From: Smittium mucronatum
Lineage: Eukaryota; Kickxellomycota; Harpellomycetes; Harpellales; Legeriomycetaceae
Assembly (NCBI GenBank): GCA_001953115.1
Contig: LSSL01000354.1
Span: 1-44,788 of the forward strand
DNA: 44,788 nucleotides
Reading direction: 5' to 3'
The translations under genes and the position numbers were made by a program. The notes under the pieces are model-generated. The model saw only the letters and a list, made by a program, of their open reading frames with translations. It ran no database searches and had not been told where the DNA came from. Below, piece after piece: positions 1 through 10,761 of the stretch. Each line of letters begins with the position of its first letter. Position 1 is the stretch's first letter.

Positions 1-1
1 A

Positions 2-793
2 AAATCTGTCTTCTTAAAAACCAGCACTGCTAGAGAGCAGGCATATCACAAATTTCCAACTTTAAAAACTTGGATAGCCGACCTCATTAAGTCGCCCATC
101 AAGGCCAGAATGGCCACCTGGATGACCGGCAGTGCAAGATGGATAAAAAAATTTTGTGTTCAAAATTCAAAAGGTGAAACCACCATCACCATAGTCGACA
201 GGAAAAATAAAAATAACCGATCTAAAATCCACCAGTGGACGGTGGACCGAAAAATCGGCGGAAAAGATAACTGGACGAACCTTCAGCTGCTTTACCCTGA
301 CCTGAAACTTGGCCTCCAGGACATCGGGAAAACGCGAATAGGGACCTTCCGGACCGTCCAGCGACTATCAAGTATGAAATTTTTAGATGAAAAATTTAAA
401 AAAAATTGTCCCTTCTACAAAATTGATGTGCCTGAAACTGTCAACCACATCTTATTAAATTGCTCTCGATGGGACAAACAGCGAAATGAGACGATCGGCC
501 GGTTCATACCTGCACCGATCCGCTTAGACATAAAAAAACATCTTTCTAATTTAAATGAATCTCGGTTGGGGATAGTTGGAAAAATCCTTGGTGGAGGGGG
601 GTCTAAACATACTTTAAGTTGGCCACAAGCTGACACCGCCGATCAAAAATTTGTGTTGGAAACAGCCAAATTTCTGATTGGCATCCGCGTGCAACGAACA
701 CTTAAGTTCCAGAGTTTAAGTGATTGGCCAGATCCTTTGAACCAATGCCCTCGAGGTATGGAGCTGCTAGAGAGGCAGAGGGGAGTAGGGTGA
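2..793 (+). CDS. Partial LINE-type retrotransposon pol, C-terminal part
   Basis: This is the C-terminal end of a non-LTR retrotransposon polyprotein. The frame is open from base 2, so the real start lies left of the window; the ATG at 110 is internal. About 263 codons are visible before TGA. The recognisable part is the zinc-finger-like tail that follows reverse transcriptase in many LINEs: Cys at 407-409, then PETVNHILLNC with His at 446-448 and Cys at 461-463, then a W..QR segment. In the family the pattern is C-x2-C...H-x4-C. Here the second Cys is Tyr (416-418, TAC), one transition from TGC. The reverse transcriptase and endonuclease domains are not in the window. G+C is clearly higher than in the DNA downstream. 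Related decayed copies lie at 3.2-3.8, 11.4-12.6 and 32.5 kb. The LINE identity is fairly firm; the clade is not determined. Confidence 0.7.
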   Translation, partial: KSVFLKTSTAREQAYHKFPTLKTWIADLIKSPIKARMATWMTGSARWIKKFCVQNSKGETTITIVDRKNKNNRSKIHQWTVDRKIGGKDNWTNLQLLYPDLKLGLQDIGKTRIGTFRTVQRLSSMKFLDEKFKKNCPFYKIDVPETVNHILLNCSRWDKQRNETIGRFIPAPIRLDIKKHLSNLNESRLGIVGKILGGGGSKHTLSWPQADTADQKFVLETAKFLIGIRVQRTLKFQSLSDWPDPLNQCPRGMELLERQRGVG

Positions 794-3180
794 ATTTTTT
801 TTGAAAATTTTTTACTTTTATTTAAAAAAATTAATAAGTTAGTTTTTTGAAATTTTCATAATTTAAATAAATTTAACGATGAGAAAATAAGTTATGCTTC
901 AAAAATCTGGCATAAAACATGATATTTTCATAAATAACGTCTCAACTGTAGATTTTTTTCGCAAAATTCATTTCAGTACTGATCAGGCAAAAACTCTATC
1001 AAATTTTCACCATATTTGACATTCATACATGATGCGAGTATGTATCCATAAATTATCTACTATATGGCATGAGGACCATATAAAAAAATTTTGATGAAGA
1101 GTAGTATCTCCGAAAAAATTCAATCAATAAGATTGCAATATCATCATCCTCTACTGAAACTTTAACAAAGCTATAAAATAATTTAAAAAAAAATTCCACA
1201 GAAATAGGATAATCCCCAGCATAAAAAATTATAAGATCAATTATACTTTAAAAAAACAACCAGCTATACTTTATTTTCATTTTTTAATTACGAAAATGAA
1301 AGATTTATTAAGAATTTTTTACTATAGGAGAGGTTTAATAGATTCAAAAAAGTACTTAAAATCGTAAAAACCAAAATATATAAATTTTATTTGGTGATAA
1401 ATATTTTGATGACCAAATATATACTTTCATTGACTAAAAAAAATGCCAAAATACCTCAAAGAATTCCTCTTGTAAAGAGGTGATCGTTGAATAACTTATA
1501 AATTCTGACTTATTCCATAATATAGACGAATTTAATGAGAATCTCTGAACGGACATAAATAAAATTCTTATCTTGTAAAATAAGATTATATGGCTTAAAG
1601 GAAATATTCAACATTGAAAAATATTTAAACCAAAATAACCCATTATTATCAAAATTTACTTTAAAAATGTATTATTCGGCTAAAGTTCAGGTATAGAGGT
1701 TAAAATGATTCAAATTTTTACACCTTTTACCGTTCAATTTAAAAAAATGTCCTATATATTTAATTTTATATCTAATAGATTTAAAATTTTGTAATTTTTT
1801 TTAAAAAAATTTAAATAAAATTTAAAAGATATACTACTGCAGAGTTAAATTTTTCAGTAAAAAATTATGAGATCCTTATTACGATTCTACGTTCGATCCA
1901 AAGCTAAATTTCCTAAAGGTGTTTGACCCATCAAATTGAAATTTCACCCAAATTTTTTTTTGGAAAATGCTACCTATAATAGAAATTTGTATGTATACGA
2001 AATTTTTATTAAATATAGCAATTATATATTCAGGCCCAATAATTTTGATTATATTCACAATTATCTGTTTTTTTCTGTCATACAATCTAAATTAATAAAC
2101 TATCACACTCTATTAGAGTGCTTTTGACAGCACTAAAAGCACTCTTAAGGAGGTTTATCTTCATATAGTCGTGATTTTATTTATTATTCGTAATATTTGA
2201 ATTTTTTTATTTTTTTATTTTTTTACTTTTTTAACATGAAATTTTTTCATCTCAAAATGGCTTATATACGATAAAAAATATTATTTAAGATTTTCATCGA
2301 TGATACCATGATTTGTAGAAATTTACATTGATCTAAATAATTGGTTCAAATCTCACGGTACCCTTAAAACAACTAGATAAAAATACCAAGTATTGAAATA
2401 ATTTTCCTGGTCTATATAGACAGCCATAACATTTATTGTTGTGCTCAAGTATTTTAAAAACTATGAGTGAATACTTTTAATGAATCACTTACTAAAAAAT
2501 TTAGAATAAATAGCCCATAAAACTTGTATAATATTAACTTTATTGAATTTCTAAGGATAAACGTTGGTTTAAAACAACTGATTTATTTCTAATGATGAAA
2601 AAAATGGTTCATACATTTCCAAAATCAAATAATAGACCAAAACATTCAATTTTATTAAATCGATGTTTTATTGGCCAAATTTTTACATTGGATTTGCATT
2701 TTTTTAATATAAATTTACAAAGTTTTAAAAATATTAGACATTCTTTAAAATATATTGGATATTATTTTAAATATATTGGAATTTTTTTTAATTTGGACTT
2801 GAAAAGGTGTGCTGTGTAAAAGGTTTACTTACCCTATCATATATGTATCCAGATTATATTAATATAATATCAATAATTTATTATTTATTATAATTATTAT
2901 TATCCAAAAGCATTTCAAAAACAAATTTTAGTGAGCTTAATTAAAAAATACAAGATAAAGAGAAATGATCAAAAACTACAAAATATAATTGAAAAACTTC
3001 CTGTTTAAAAATCAAAGATCCAAAAAGTCAAAATATCAAAAAATAATCTAATAAAAATATTCCTTAAATGAGGTATAATCAAAGTAAAAAAATTAAGGAG
3101 GCGGAATTTACAATATTAAGATCAGATCAGGTCGCGGAACGATTAGTTTATTTTTCTCAATAAATTTTATTGGCAGGTAA
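794..3180. other. AT-rich DNA without a recognisable gene
   Basis: The stretch starts directly after the LINE stop codon. It is dominated by A/T homopolymers and stop codons in all frames. Short open frames (for example 1936-2127 plus, 1879-2085 minus and 2592-2819 plus) have AT-driven Phe/Ile/Lys/Asn composition, match nothing I recognise and fit chance. No poly(A) tail or target-site duplication marks the 3' end of the LINE. The one distinct structure is the hairpin cluster at 2106-2145. Confidence 0.6.
2106..2145. repeat. Two overlapping, mutually exclusive hairpins
   Basis: CACTCTA (2106-2112) is the perfect complement of TAGAGTG (2114-2120), with a one-base spacer. AGAGTGCTTTT (2115-2125) is the perfect 11-bp complement of AAAAGCACTCT (2135-2145), with a 9-base loop. 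The middle arm is shared, so only one of the two hairpins can form at a time. No gene adjoins it. It may be a transposon end or a chance palindrome cluster. Confidence 0.5.
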
Positions 3181-3770
3181 AATTAAAAAAAACTATACGA
3201 AAGAAAAAATTATTTAAAAAACCGTGCAAGGTATAAAAAATATCAAGAACCTTGGCTCTAAAAGATCCCTCTATCTGTCTACTGGTCGCGTGCCTAGATA
3301 AAATTGGGCTTATAACTACTATCAGATATACCCATCCCGTAATTTATTATTAGTCTGGTTAATTAAGAGGCGTAAAATGACGAATTAAGCTATAAATTAG
3401 CAAAAATAATTAATAGTTAGTCCAGCTTCTAATTAAAATCTAACTCTAACAGTATTAATAAAATATATTCATGGGCTGTAAAAAAAAGATATTTATGTCA
3501 AAAAATAACTATAAAAAGTTGCTAAATGCTGGATTATTACTTTGCTCTCTTATTATATATTTTCAGTATTGGAATTGCACATAATTTCATAGATCCTGAT
3601 TCGTCTCCTTCTTTTTTGGGTTTGCTCTATTCTGATTTCTTCTCCACAGAATCTTTGAGATGTTGATCCTGATCCTTACCCAAAATAGAACAACATCTTT
3701 TGAATTTACTGTGAATAAATTCTTTATATTATTCACTTAAGCTCCTAAATCACGACAGATTATTTCATAT
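3181..3770 (-). mobile_element. Decayed copy of the LINE fragment at 11.4-12.6 kb
   Basis: This block is collinear, in the same orientation, with the retrotransposon fragment at about 11,400-12,571. Anchors are 3270-3312 (matching the segment after GCTCCTCTGCCGG), 3426-3464 (cttctaat ... aacagtattaataaaat) and 3737-3768, where 25 of 32 bases match 12,540-12,571. Between anchors the similarity is low with indels. Most of the differences I checked are transitions, and most leave A or T in this copy, as expected of an old copy decaying under AT-biased or RIP-like mutation. No coding potential remains. The edges are approximate and no target-site duplication was found. Confidence 0.6.
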
Positions 3771-6700
3771 TTAATATAATTTAAATCATTGATTTTATAT
3801 AACCACCTTGACTTTTAAATAGGCTGGTATATGATAAGCTATTATCAATATACATATATATATGAGCCCATTAAAGATAAAGAAAGGTATTAAGGGCTTT
3901 TTATTCGGATTAAAGATTTTTCAGAATGATATAAAGTGTATAAATGCCAAATAATGGTATTTGGTTTTGATTTCTATTAGGTGCTACATATGATATTTTT
4001 TTGAGGTAATAAAGAAAAAAAATGCTTTTTAAAAAAGAACTAAAAAATTTTATCGAAAATTATTTAAAATTTATAGAATATAATTTTTTGGTTGAATTCA
4101 ATATAAATAAAAATATATTAGTAATTCCTATAAACATGCTTTTATTATTAGAAATCATATCGCAAGCGATTGCGTTTAAAAATTCGAGTTTAAACCCCCT
4201 CTTTAAGTTGTATTAAAGACAATGATAGCCAAATAAGTACCTTTTAATACGATTTTAATAAAAAAAATTATAAAAAACTAAATTTTTATACACATATTGA
4301 AATAATAATTATTATATATATATATAAACTCCTGGGTAGAAAAGTCAATTAAAAAATTTAGAACAAAAAATAATTATATTATAAACTTAAAAAGTGGGAT
4401 ATTTTTGAGTCCAAAAATAAAAAACCACACCAATACATCGAAAGAAAAAATTAAAACTCATTATTTTATTTTTTTTAATTTAAAGACTTGACGATTAATT
4501 TAAATAAATTTTTTCACTTGAAGATTTTTTTAAAAATTAACTATGTACAAATTCATATCTAATCGCAGATAATAAGCATTGAATTGTGAAATTAATCATC
4601 TTAGCATCTATCTGAATCTATCTAGTTTTGGTAATAAACTTACCGCTTTTATCTTATTATGACTAAAAACTTAATAGATTTAGATTGAGAGTACTAAAAT
4701 ATTATTATTCAATTTAATCTTACATTTCAGATATTTATTTTAGCAGAAAATACAAGGTTGATGCTTGCCATAAAAGTAAACTTTATAACTATTTTAAATG
4801 ATCAAAATAACCAATAAATATATTATTGGCGACTTCAAATATATATAAAGTTCATTTAAAGATAGTGGTGAGTTGGTCCTAGTTATTTTTAGTATAATTA
4901 ATATTTTTTAAAATTCTATGAAGTATTTTTATGAAATTTAAATTTTTTTTCAAATTAATCACTCGAAGCAAAATCTAATTAAACTTTATTTTAGTAATTA
5001 AAAATTGAGATAAATTTTATTTAAATAAATAAATAATCTTATTATGATTTATTATAATAAAAGTTTAAGGGTAGATAAAATGGGTTAAAGTTAAAATCTA
5101 CCTTTAATAGTTTATAGTTCATATTTTGAAATTAAATCAAAAATAATTTCTTTATAATTTAAAGATATCTGTGCTTTCACAAAAGAGTTTTTTTTTGGAT
5201 TTTTAAAATAAAATTGCGAAAATATTAATAGGGTTATTATATAAAAGATTTCGAAATAATAGAACAGTCAAAAAAAAAATTCACATAACTGCTATCTGCA
5301 ACGATAATATCCTATTAAACAAATACCATTATTTAAATTATAAAATTCAAAAGTGATTAATAAAAAAACATAAAGGTTTAATCATTGAGTTCATATTTAT
5401 GAATATATGGGGAGTGATTCCTTGTTTATTTAATGAAGTTTTTAATTTAAAAAGTAGATATTTCATGATTATGTCAACTCAATAAATCAGAGAATTGGTT
5501 TATTCAAATTATATGTTCATAAATTGTGTGAAAATTGTAATGATTGTCAAAATTAATAATTTAATTTTTTTAATCATTGAAAATAAGTTATAAAAATTTA
5601 TAAAACATAGGCATTTAAGCAGTAAAAGTTTGATAAAATGATAATTTTTTTCCTGTAATATTATAAGGAATAATTACGAATTACTGGATACTAAAACTAA
5701 AACTAATTTTTGTTTAGATTCGTATGTGTTTATTTCCTTATGGAGAGATTAAGCTAAATTGATAAAATTTGGATAATATTATAGCTCATAGTAAAATTAA
5801 TCGCAAAAACTAATAAACAAATCTTCAAATTTATTTATATACATTATTTTATTTCTCATTATTTCTACAAAAATATATTAGTTTATGGCTTCGACTAAAA
5901 AAACGGTACATTATACAAAGTAGTTAGAATTGTCCCATTTTAAATTGAAAAAATATTTAAAAAATAATATCAGATTATATATATTATTATAATGTGCAAA
6001 TATTAAAAAATGAGAGGAGTTTAATAATTTTAACTATCATTTTTATAAATTAACTTATATTTTAAAAAAAAATTATATGAAAAATCAATCAAAGTAAATA
6101 AATTGGTAGTTATGGGTTACTTTTTTATTTAAATGATACTTTATTAATCTTTATCTTATATATAGTTCTTTATAAACCTTTGATATGTTAAAAAGCAGTA
6201 TAAAATTTTAAAAAGCTCTACCATTGTGTGACCTATGTATAATTCAAGTTTATTCATAGATTTAATAAAGGATTTATTTCAGATTTTTTAATATTTATAC
6301 CTTATCTCTGACTTTTCATCATTTTAAATTTTACGCAAAAAAAAAAATTTAAATAAAATATTGCACTAATTTTTTTTAAAAAAGCTCGATACTTTTACAA
6401 AATGATTGATTAAAATTGAGTAGCTTTCTATTTTCTGAGGACTTTACGATTGGATAATTAGGGAAGTTAATTCCATCAAATTATAATTAGAAATTTACTG
6501 ATCAAATGTCATTCAATTGGGAAATAAATTGTCTAAAAATGTAAAAAAACTCTAGTTTAATACTTGTCGTCCGGAGTTTATTGTAAATGCGATTTAATAA
6601 AGTTTTTTAGATTCAATTTGAGCATATTAAAAGTATGAATTATGTAATGCAAATAAACTAAAAATGATGATCGAACTGCTATAAATATCCGTACAGGTTT

Positions 6701-8823
6701 TCATGAAATTTTCACAAACTAATTGCATAATCGCCGAAAATTTATTGATCTTTAAACAGAAATCAATAACGAATGCTTTTTTCTTCAACAAAACGAAAAT
6801 GACTATAATTTTTTAATTGTTTTAACTAAAAATCCTACACATTATTATTCTGAATAATAATGAAATCTGGTTATTAAAAACGCACTGGGTGTATAATATA
6901 ATGTTTCAAATGTGGTAATTTTTTATTATAAGTAAAAATATTATGAATTTTTTTTTTGATAGTCTATAAATAAATTATTAATTATTTCAAAAAAATAAAT
7001 AAATATGAATGCATATATATATATATATTGCTGATCTGGAATAACAAAAAATTTCCATTTGATAATTTTCTTGCAAAAAAATTACCTTTAATTCAAAAAT
7101 AATTAATTATTCACATCTATAACCTACTCATGTGTGTACCAAAAAAAAAAAAATTATTTGAACCTACTTCTTGGAAGGATTGATGAAAATCTGGAGAGAC
7201 AAATCAGCAAATTTTTCGTTCCAAATTGATTTATATTTGTGAGTATTCAGTAAACAAGAGACTATTTTCTTTGCCCTCATTAACGATTTATCATAATATA
7301 GTTTATTTATTCAATATATTCACAGATTATTCAAATTTAGATCGTAAAATTATTTTTATTGGTCCATTAATTAGACCAGACTGTTTTTTAGATAAATCCA
7401 ATAGATCCGAAAAAAGAAATGAAAGAGGGATAAATAAAGTTTCCGTTTCATCAGATAATATCCCATATACTAAGTATACTTTTCCAATATTTACCAAGTA
7501 TGAAAATTTAAGTATTCTATAACAGAAAATGAGGCGAAAATCTCAAACTGAAATCGAAAAAAAAAAATGTAACGGAATACAATACTGATCAATGCCATTT
7601 ATTGTATTTGATCATTGCACGGTTAATATTTAATTGATGTGGATGCAATAATTATCCAGTAAAATTAATATTCACTATTTTAGATTTTGAAATTAAAAAT
7701 AGGAATTTCTTATTGATAAATAAAATTCGCTACACTTAGTTCTAAAAGATACTCAGCTCCCAATAGAAAAATAAAAAAAAGGAATTTTATTTTAAACGAT
7801 AATGAAATAGTAAAAACTTGTTTAAAAAGGAGTACATATAAAAAAATTATTAATCAATACCAACCTCCCAAATCACTATCTACATAATTTGTGATTATTG
7901 GGTATGATAGACCAACTACTTGAAGGACAAAAATTTCGGACTATCTCAAAAATATTTACTCAATATTTTTTTTGGTTTTTTTTATTCATTTTTTATGGCC
8001 TGAAACTTAGTGATAATATAGGATTTTTTTTGTTCAAAGATTTTATAAACGAAGTATTTTTATCGGTAATATGATTTATTGCATCAATATTATTAGGAGA
8101 GGGCAATCCTTCCGATACCTATTTTCACATAGTAGCTATAAAACCATTTGAATGCGAAAGCCCTTTTGAAAAAGATCTGAGTAAAATATTCTTAGACTAA
8201 GAATGATCGGTCGGATAAGATAAGTCATTTTGTTAAAACAATCAAGTTAGATTTTTAATAATTAACTTTTTATAAATAAATAAATATGTAGGACTTTAGG
8301 CAATTATACTGGTATATGCCAAATTTATAGGAATTTCCAAATGAATAAAATGTATATTTATCGATAGCTGCAGCTTTACTGCAACATTTTTTCGATCTAT
8401 TAACTAAAAGAAAAATCTTTTGCATAGTTACAAGAAATCGGGTTTTGGCAGCGTTTTCATCATCCCCGAATTAGACCAATAGCTATACTTTTTAAGTGTA
8501 TACTTGATAAATCTATATTTTGTGGGTTTTATCGGATAAGTTATATCATACGACAAATACGTTGCTTATCCATTTTAATACGCGGCAGGTATACACCAAT
8601 GGAAATTAACTTAAATAAATATCAATCTTTCCAATATTTTATACTATTTTTTTTAGGGTTTCCACTGGTTTTATTTGCAAATATGATGCGTGATTTAAAA
8701 AAACATACTATATACTTAATTATTGACGTTAATTAATACTTACTCAAAATTGTCAAATAGGATAAGTGGAATAATACAAGTGATGAAAAAGGTAAATATT
8801 AGGATGTTATCCTTTTTTATCTA
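3771..8823. other. AT-rich DNA, no supported gene
   Basis: About 5 kb of low-complexity, stop-rich DNA with short TA microsatellites (around 4310 and 7015) and poly-A/T runs. The only open frame above chance-like length is at 7226-7522 and is listed separately. I see no RNA gene, no intact transposon and no splice-flanked exon. 7.9-8.8 kb is slightly more complex and may contain old transposon debris I cannot assign. Confidence 0.55.
7226..7522 (+). CDS. Weak candidate: 98-codon open frame, unknown
   Basis: An ATG-initiated frame of 98 codons. The protein resembles no family I know. The C-terminal half (around RPDCFLDKSNRSEKRNERG and SVSSDNIPYTKYTFPIF) is less AT-driven than chance frames nearby. 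There is no signal peptide, no clear membrane segment and no repeat. No promoter or splice signal helps. A frame this long is borderline for chance given the frequency of stops here and the length of the window. It could be a relic exon or noise. Confidence 0.15.
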   Translation: MIYICEYSVNKRLFSLPSLTIYHNIVYLFNIFTDYSNLDRKIIFIGPLIRPDCFLDKSNRSEKRNERGINKVSVSSDNIPYTKYTFPIFTKYENLSIL

Positions 8824-8994
8824 TTAACCCTTTCAGGGCAGATTATGAAAAAAATGATACTCATATTTAGTTTAATGGTACCGTTAAGTAAATAAATATT
8901 GTATATTATTGGATAAATCAAAATTTTATACCATTTGAAATTGTTAGTATACTAAATAGGGGTTTGGAACAAATTTATGCCTGGAAAGGGCTAA
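8824..8994. mobile_element. piggyBac-like MITE relic (TTAA target)
   Basis: The left end reads TTAA (8824-8827) followed by CCCTTTCAGGGCAG (8828-8841). The right end reads GCCTGGAAAGGG (8979-8990) followed by CTAA (8991-8994). Reverse-complemented, the right end is CCCTTTCCAGGC preceded by TTAG, so the termini match apart from one indel-like shift and the TTAA duplication differs by one base. A TTAA target and CCC-starting termini are characteristic of piggyBac superfamily elements. The interior is 163 bp and non-coding, so this would be a non-autonomous MITE. It lies about 620 bp upstream of the CRAL-TRIO start codon. Confidence 0.4.
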
Positions 8995-9135
8995 ATGTTT
9001 TCATTGGTAAACACTAAATATAATTATTTCTTTGTGGGAAAATGAATTGGAACAAGGAAAAAAATATTATTGATCAGATCGAATAAAGAAGGTGAGATTT
9101 TGAAACTATGAATAAATTTACCAAATACTAAGTTA

Positions 9136-9280
9136 TTATCCTTTCAGAGCCGGGAGTACAAACACAAAATACGATTCAATAATATTAATAAAACTTTGTG
9201 TAAGAGTGCATTATTTATTGGATAAAACCTTTTGATTGTCAAATAGGCAATTATAAGTTGAACAAATGGAAATATATTAT
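9136..9280. mobile_element. Possible second, more decayed copy of the MITE
   Basis: TTATCCTTTCAGAGCC (9136-9151) resembles the left end at 8824-8840. The interior segments ATTGGATAAA and TTGAACAAATGGAAA resemble ATTGGATAAA and TTGGAACAAA in the first copy, in the same order. No matching right terminus or TTAA remains, so the right edge is a guess. The similarity is partial and could be coincidental in AT-rich sequence. Confidence 0.25.
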
Positions 9281-9290
9281 TACTTCTGCT

Positions 9291-9539
9291 CTAAAATATC
9301 TGACTAATAAATTTTGCTAAAAAGTGCATATGGAAATACACTAAAACTTTACCCTCTTTTGGCTTAGTGAATTCTTTGTTTTCCGCGAATAGAAAAAATG
9401 CTAATGAGATTCTGAGATAATCAGTTTTCACATTTCGATCATGAGTATATTTGAATAAAATTGTTTTAGCCAAAAAACGCCAAAATCTTAAACCTAAGGC
9501 TTTTTTTTTAGAAGTAGTATTTTCTCTTTCTTTCAACAT
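9291..9539 (-). CDS. Weak candidate: 82-codon open frame, unknown
   Basis: An ATG-initiated minus-strand frame, divergent from the CRAL-TRIO gene with 76 bp between the start codons. The protein is basic and aromatic-rich (LRFWRFLAKTILFKYTHDR near residues 17-35, VLVYFHMHF near 65-73) and matches nothing I recognise. Its composition is less AT-extreme than the DNA further upstream. It follows the MITE relics directly, so it may be part of transposon debris or of the lipid-transfer gene's promoter rather than a gene. Confidence 0.15.
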   Translation of the reverse strand: MLKERENTTSKKKALGLRFWRFLAKTILFKYTHDRNVKTDYLRISLAFFLFAENKEFTKPKEGKVLVYFHMHFLAKFISQIF

Positions 9540-9615
9540 TCCCTAGTATCGGCAAATATACTACTTTAAAATTTTATCTAAACTTTTTTTTTTAAAGTAA
9601 TATTTATTTTAAATA

Positions 9616-10761
9616 ATGAGTAAGTATCTGTCCTCTTTTTTCAAATCTTCAACCCCGCCAAGCAAAAAGGCTGACGAATCTCCAAAAACGGAGATACCTA
9701 TACTTGAATTTAGTTCTAAGAGCTGCAAGAGCATCGATGATCCTATAACAGAGGAGGAAGCTCTAAAGGTTAAAGAAATACAACAAGATCGTGCTGAATT
9801 GACCAAAAATCTTCCAGAAGAAGATTTATCTAATGGCATAACCCTGAAATTTGATCCAAACTCCTGGCTTGATGACGATTGGAACGTTATCAGATTTTTA
9901 AGAGCTAGGAAACGCGTAGTAGAAGATACCAAAAAGGCTATAATAAAAACTTTTGAATGGAGAATTAAGTATAGACCCCATGCGATAGATCCAAATGAGA
10001 TTCAAGAGGAATTCAAAACTGGAAAGACATATTTAAATGGGTTCGATTTATGGGGTAGACCCGTTTTAGTTATGAAGCCTTATAACCAAAACACTAAAGT
10101 CCCAGATCTCCAGATTAAGGCTGTTGTTTTTTTGATGGAGATTGCATCAAAAATTATGCCCTCGGGGGTTACTAAATTGGTTATTATGATTGATTTGAGC
10201 AAAATAACTTTTAATAGTTTAACTTCCCCTAAAGTTTCCAACATGTTCCTTGAAGTTTTACAATCGCATTATCCCGAAAGACTTGGCAAGGGTATAATTA
10301 TCAATGCTCCAAGCATATTCCTGATCACTTATAAAATAATATCCCCCTTTATTGATCCAATAACAAAGAACAAGATATTTTTCTCGTCCTTTAATCCTTC
10401 AAAATCTCAGAGATCGACTCAAAAATCCTCTGCCGCTAACTCGATATCTGGTGGTTCATCTCAGAACACCCCAACTCCACTCGAAAACACTTCCAGTCCT
10501 GTGGATTCAGCCCCTACTTCCCAAAATTCTATTTCCGAAAGCGCAACCCCTGGCCCATTATCTACAAACCCGAATAATGAAAAGAAGACCCCCGAGCCCT
10601 CAGAAAGTTTACCTGTTGGAAGTGCTGGTCCTAGTGCCACTATTCTAGACTATTTTGATCCTTTATTTCTTGAATCTTCGCTTGGTGGCCAATTTAACTT
10701 CTCTTTCAATTTCGACGTTTACTGGCCATTACTCGTCAAAAAATATCAGTTTATCGGTTAA
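9616..10761 (+). CDS. CRAL-TRIO (Sec14/Pdr16-like) lipid-transfer protein
   Basis: A complete intronless frame of 381 residues. Proteins of this family carry phosphatidylinositol and another lipid between membranes in the cytosol. Residues 1-85 are a polar, variable N-terminus. Residues 90-135 form the helical CRAL-TRIO-N region (NVIRFLRARK near 90-99, then EWRIKYRP). The lipid-binding fold starts at 136 (YLNGFDLWGRPVLVMKP, QNTK at 158-161) and includes the core motif HYPERLGKGIIINAP (218-232) and SPFIDPITKNKIFF (243-256). It resumes at LDYFDPLFLESSLGG (344-358) and ends FDVYWPLLVKK (366-376), much as yeast Pdr16/Sfh proteins end. The odd part is residues 258-341, a Ser/Pro/Thr/Asn-rich stretch without aromatic residues, placed where relatives have about ten residues. 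There is no signal peptide or membrane segment. The start is the first ATG after an AT-rich leader. The family call is firm; the Pdr16 subgroup is inferred. Confidence 0.88.
   Translation: MSKYLSSFFKSSTPPSKKADESPKTEIPILEFSSKSCKSIDDPITEEEALKVKEIQQDRAELTKNLPEEDLSNGITLKFDPNSWLDDDWNVIRFLRARKRVVEDTKKAIIKTFEWRIKYRPHAIDPNEIQEEFKTGKTYLNGFDLWGRPVLVMKPYNQNTKVPDLQIKAVVFLMEIASKIMPSGVTKLVIMIDLSKITFNSLTSPKVSNMFLEVLQSHYPERLGKGIIINAPSIFLITYKIISPFIDPITKNKIFFSSFNPSKSQRSTQKSSAANSISGGSSQNTPTPLENTSSPVDSAPTSQNSISESATPGPLSTNPNNEKKTPEPSESLPVGSAGPSATILDYFDPLFLESSLGGQFNFSFNFDVYWPLLVKKYQFIG

Noticed and set aside
2342..2362. GGTTCAAATC, resembling a tRNA B box
   Set aside because: No A box at a suitable distance upstream and no acceptor-stem complement.
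4866..4880. TGGTGAGTTGG, resembling a tRNA A box
   Set aside because: No B box downstream and no tRNA fold.
9618..9626. GTAAGT-like donor overlapping the first codons of the CRAL-TRIO gene
   Set aside because: The frame continues directly into conserved protein sequence without an intron, so the match is coincidental.
9609..9932. 107-codon minus-strand frame opposite the CRAL-TRIO gene
   Set aside because: Shadow of the real coding frame; no domain, and its composition is explained by the antisense of a conserved gene. The plus-frame shadow at 10,451-10,648 is rejected likewise.
10386..10648. Reading the low-complexity insert as a retained GT-AG intron
   Set aside because: The obvious GT...AG pair is 263 bases, not a multiple of three, and would break the frame; the stretch is G+C-rich unlike the tubulin intron. 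Only RNA data could reverse this.
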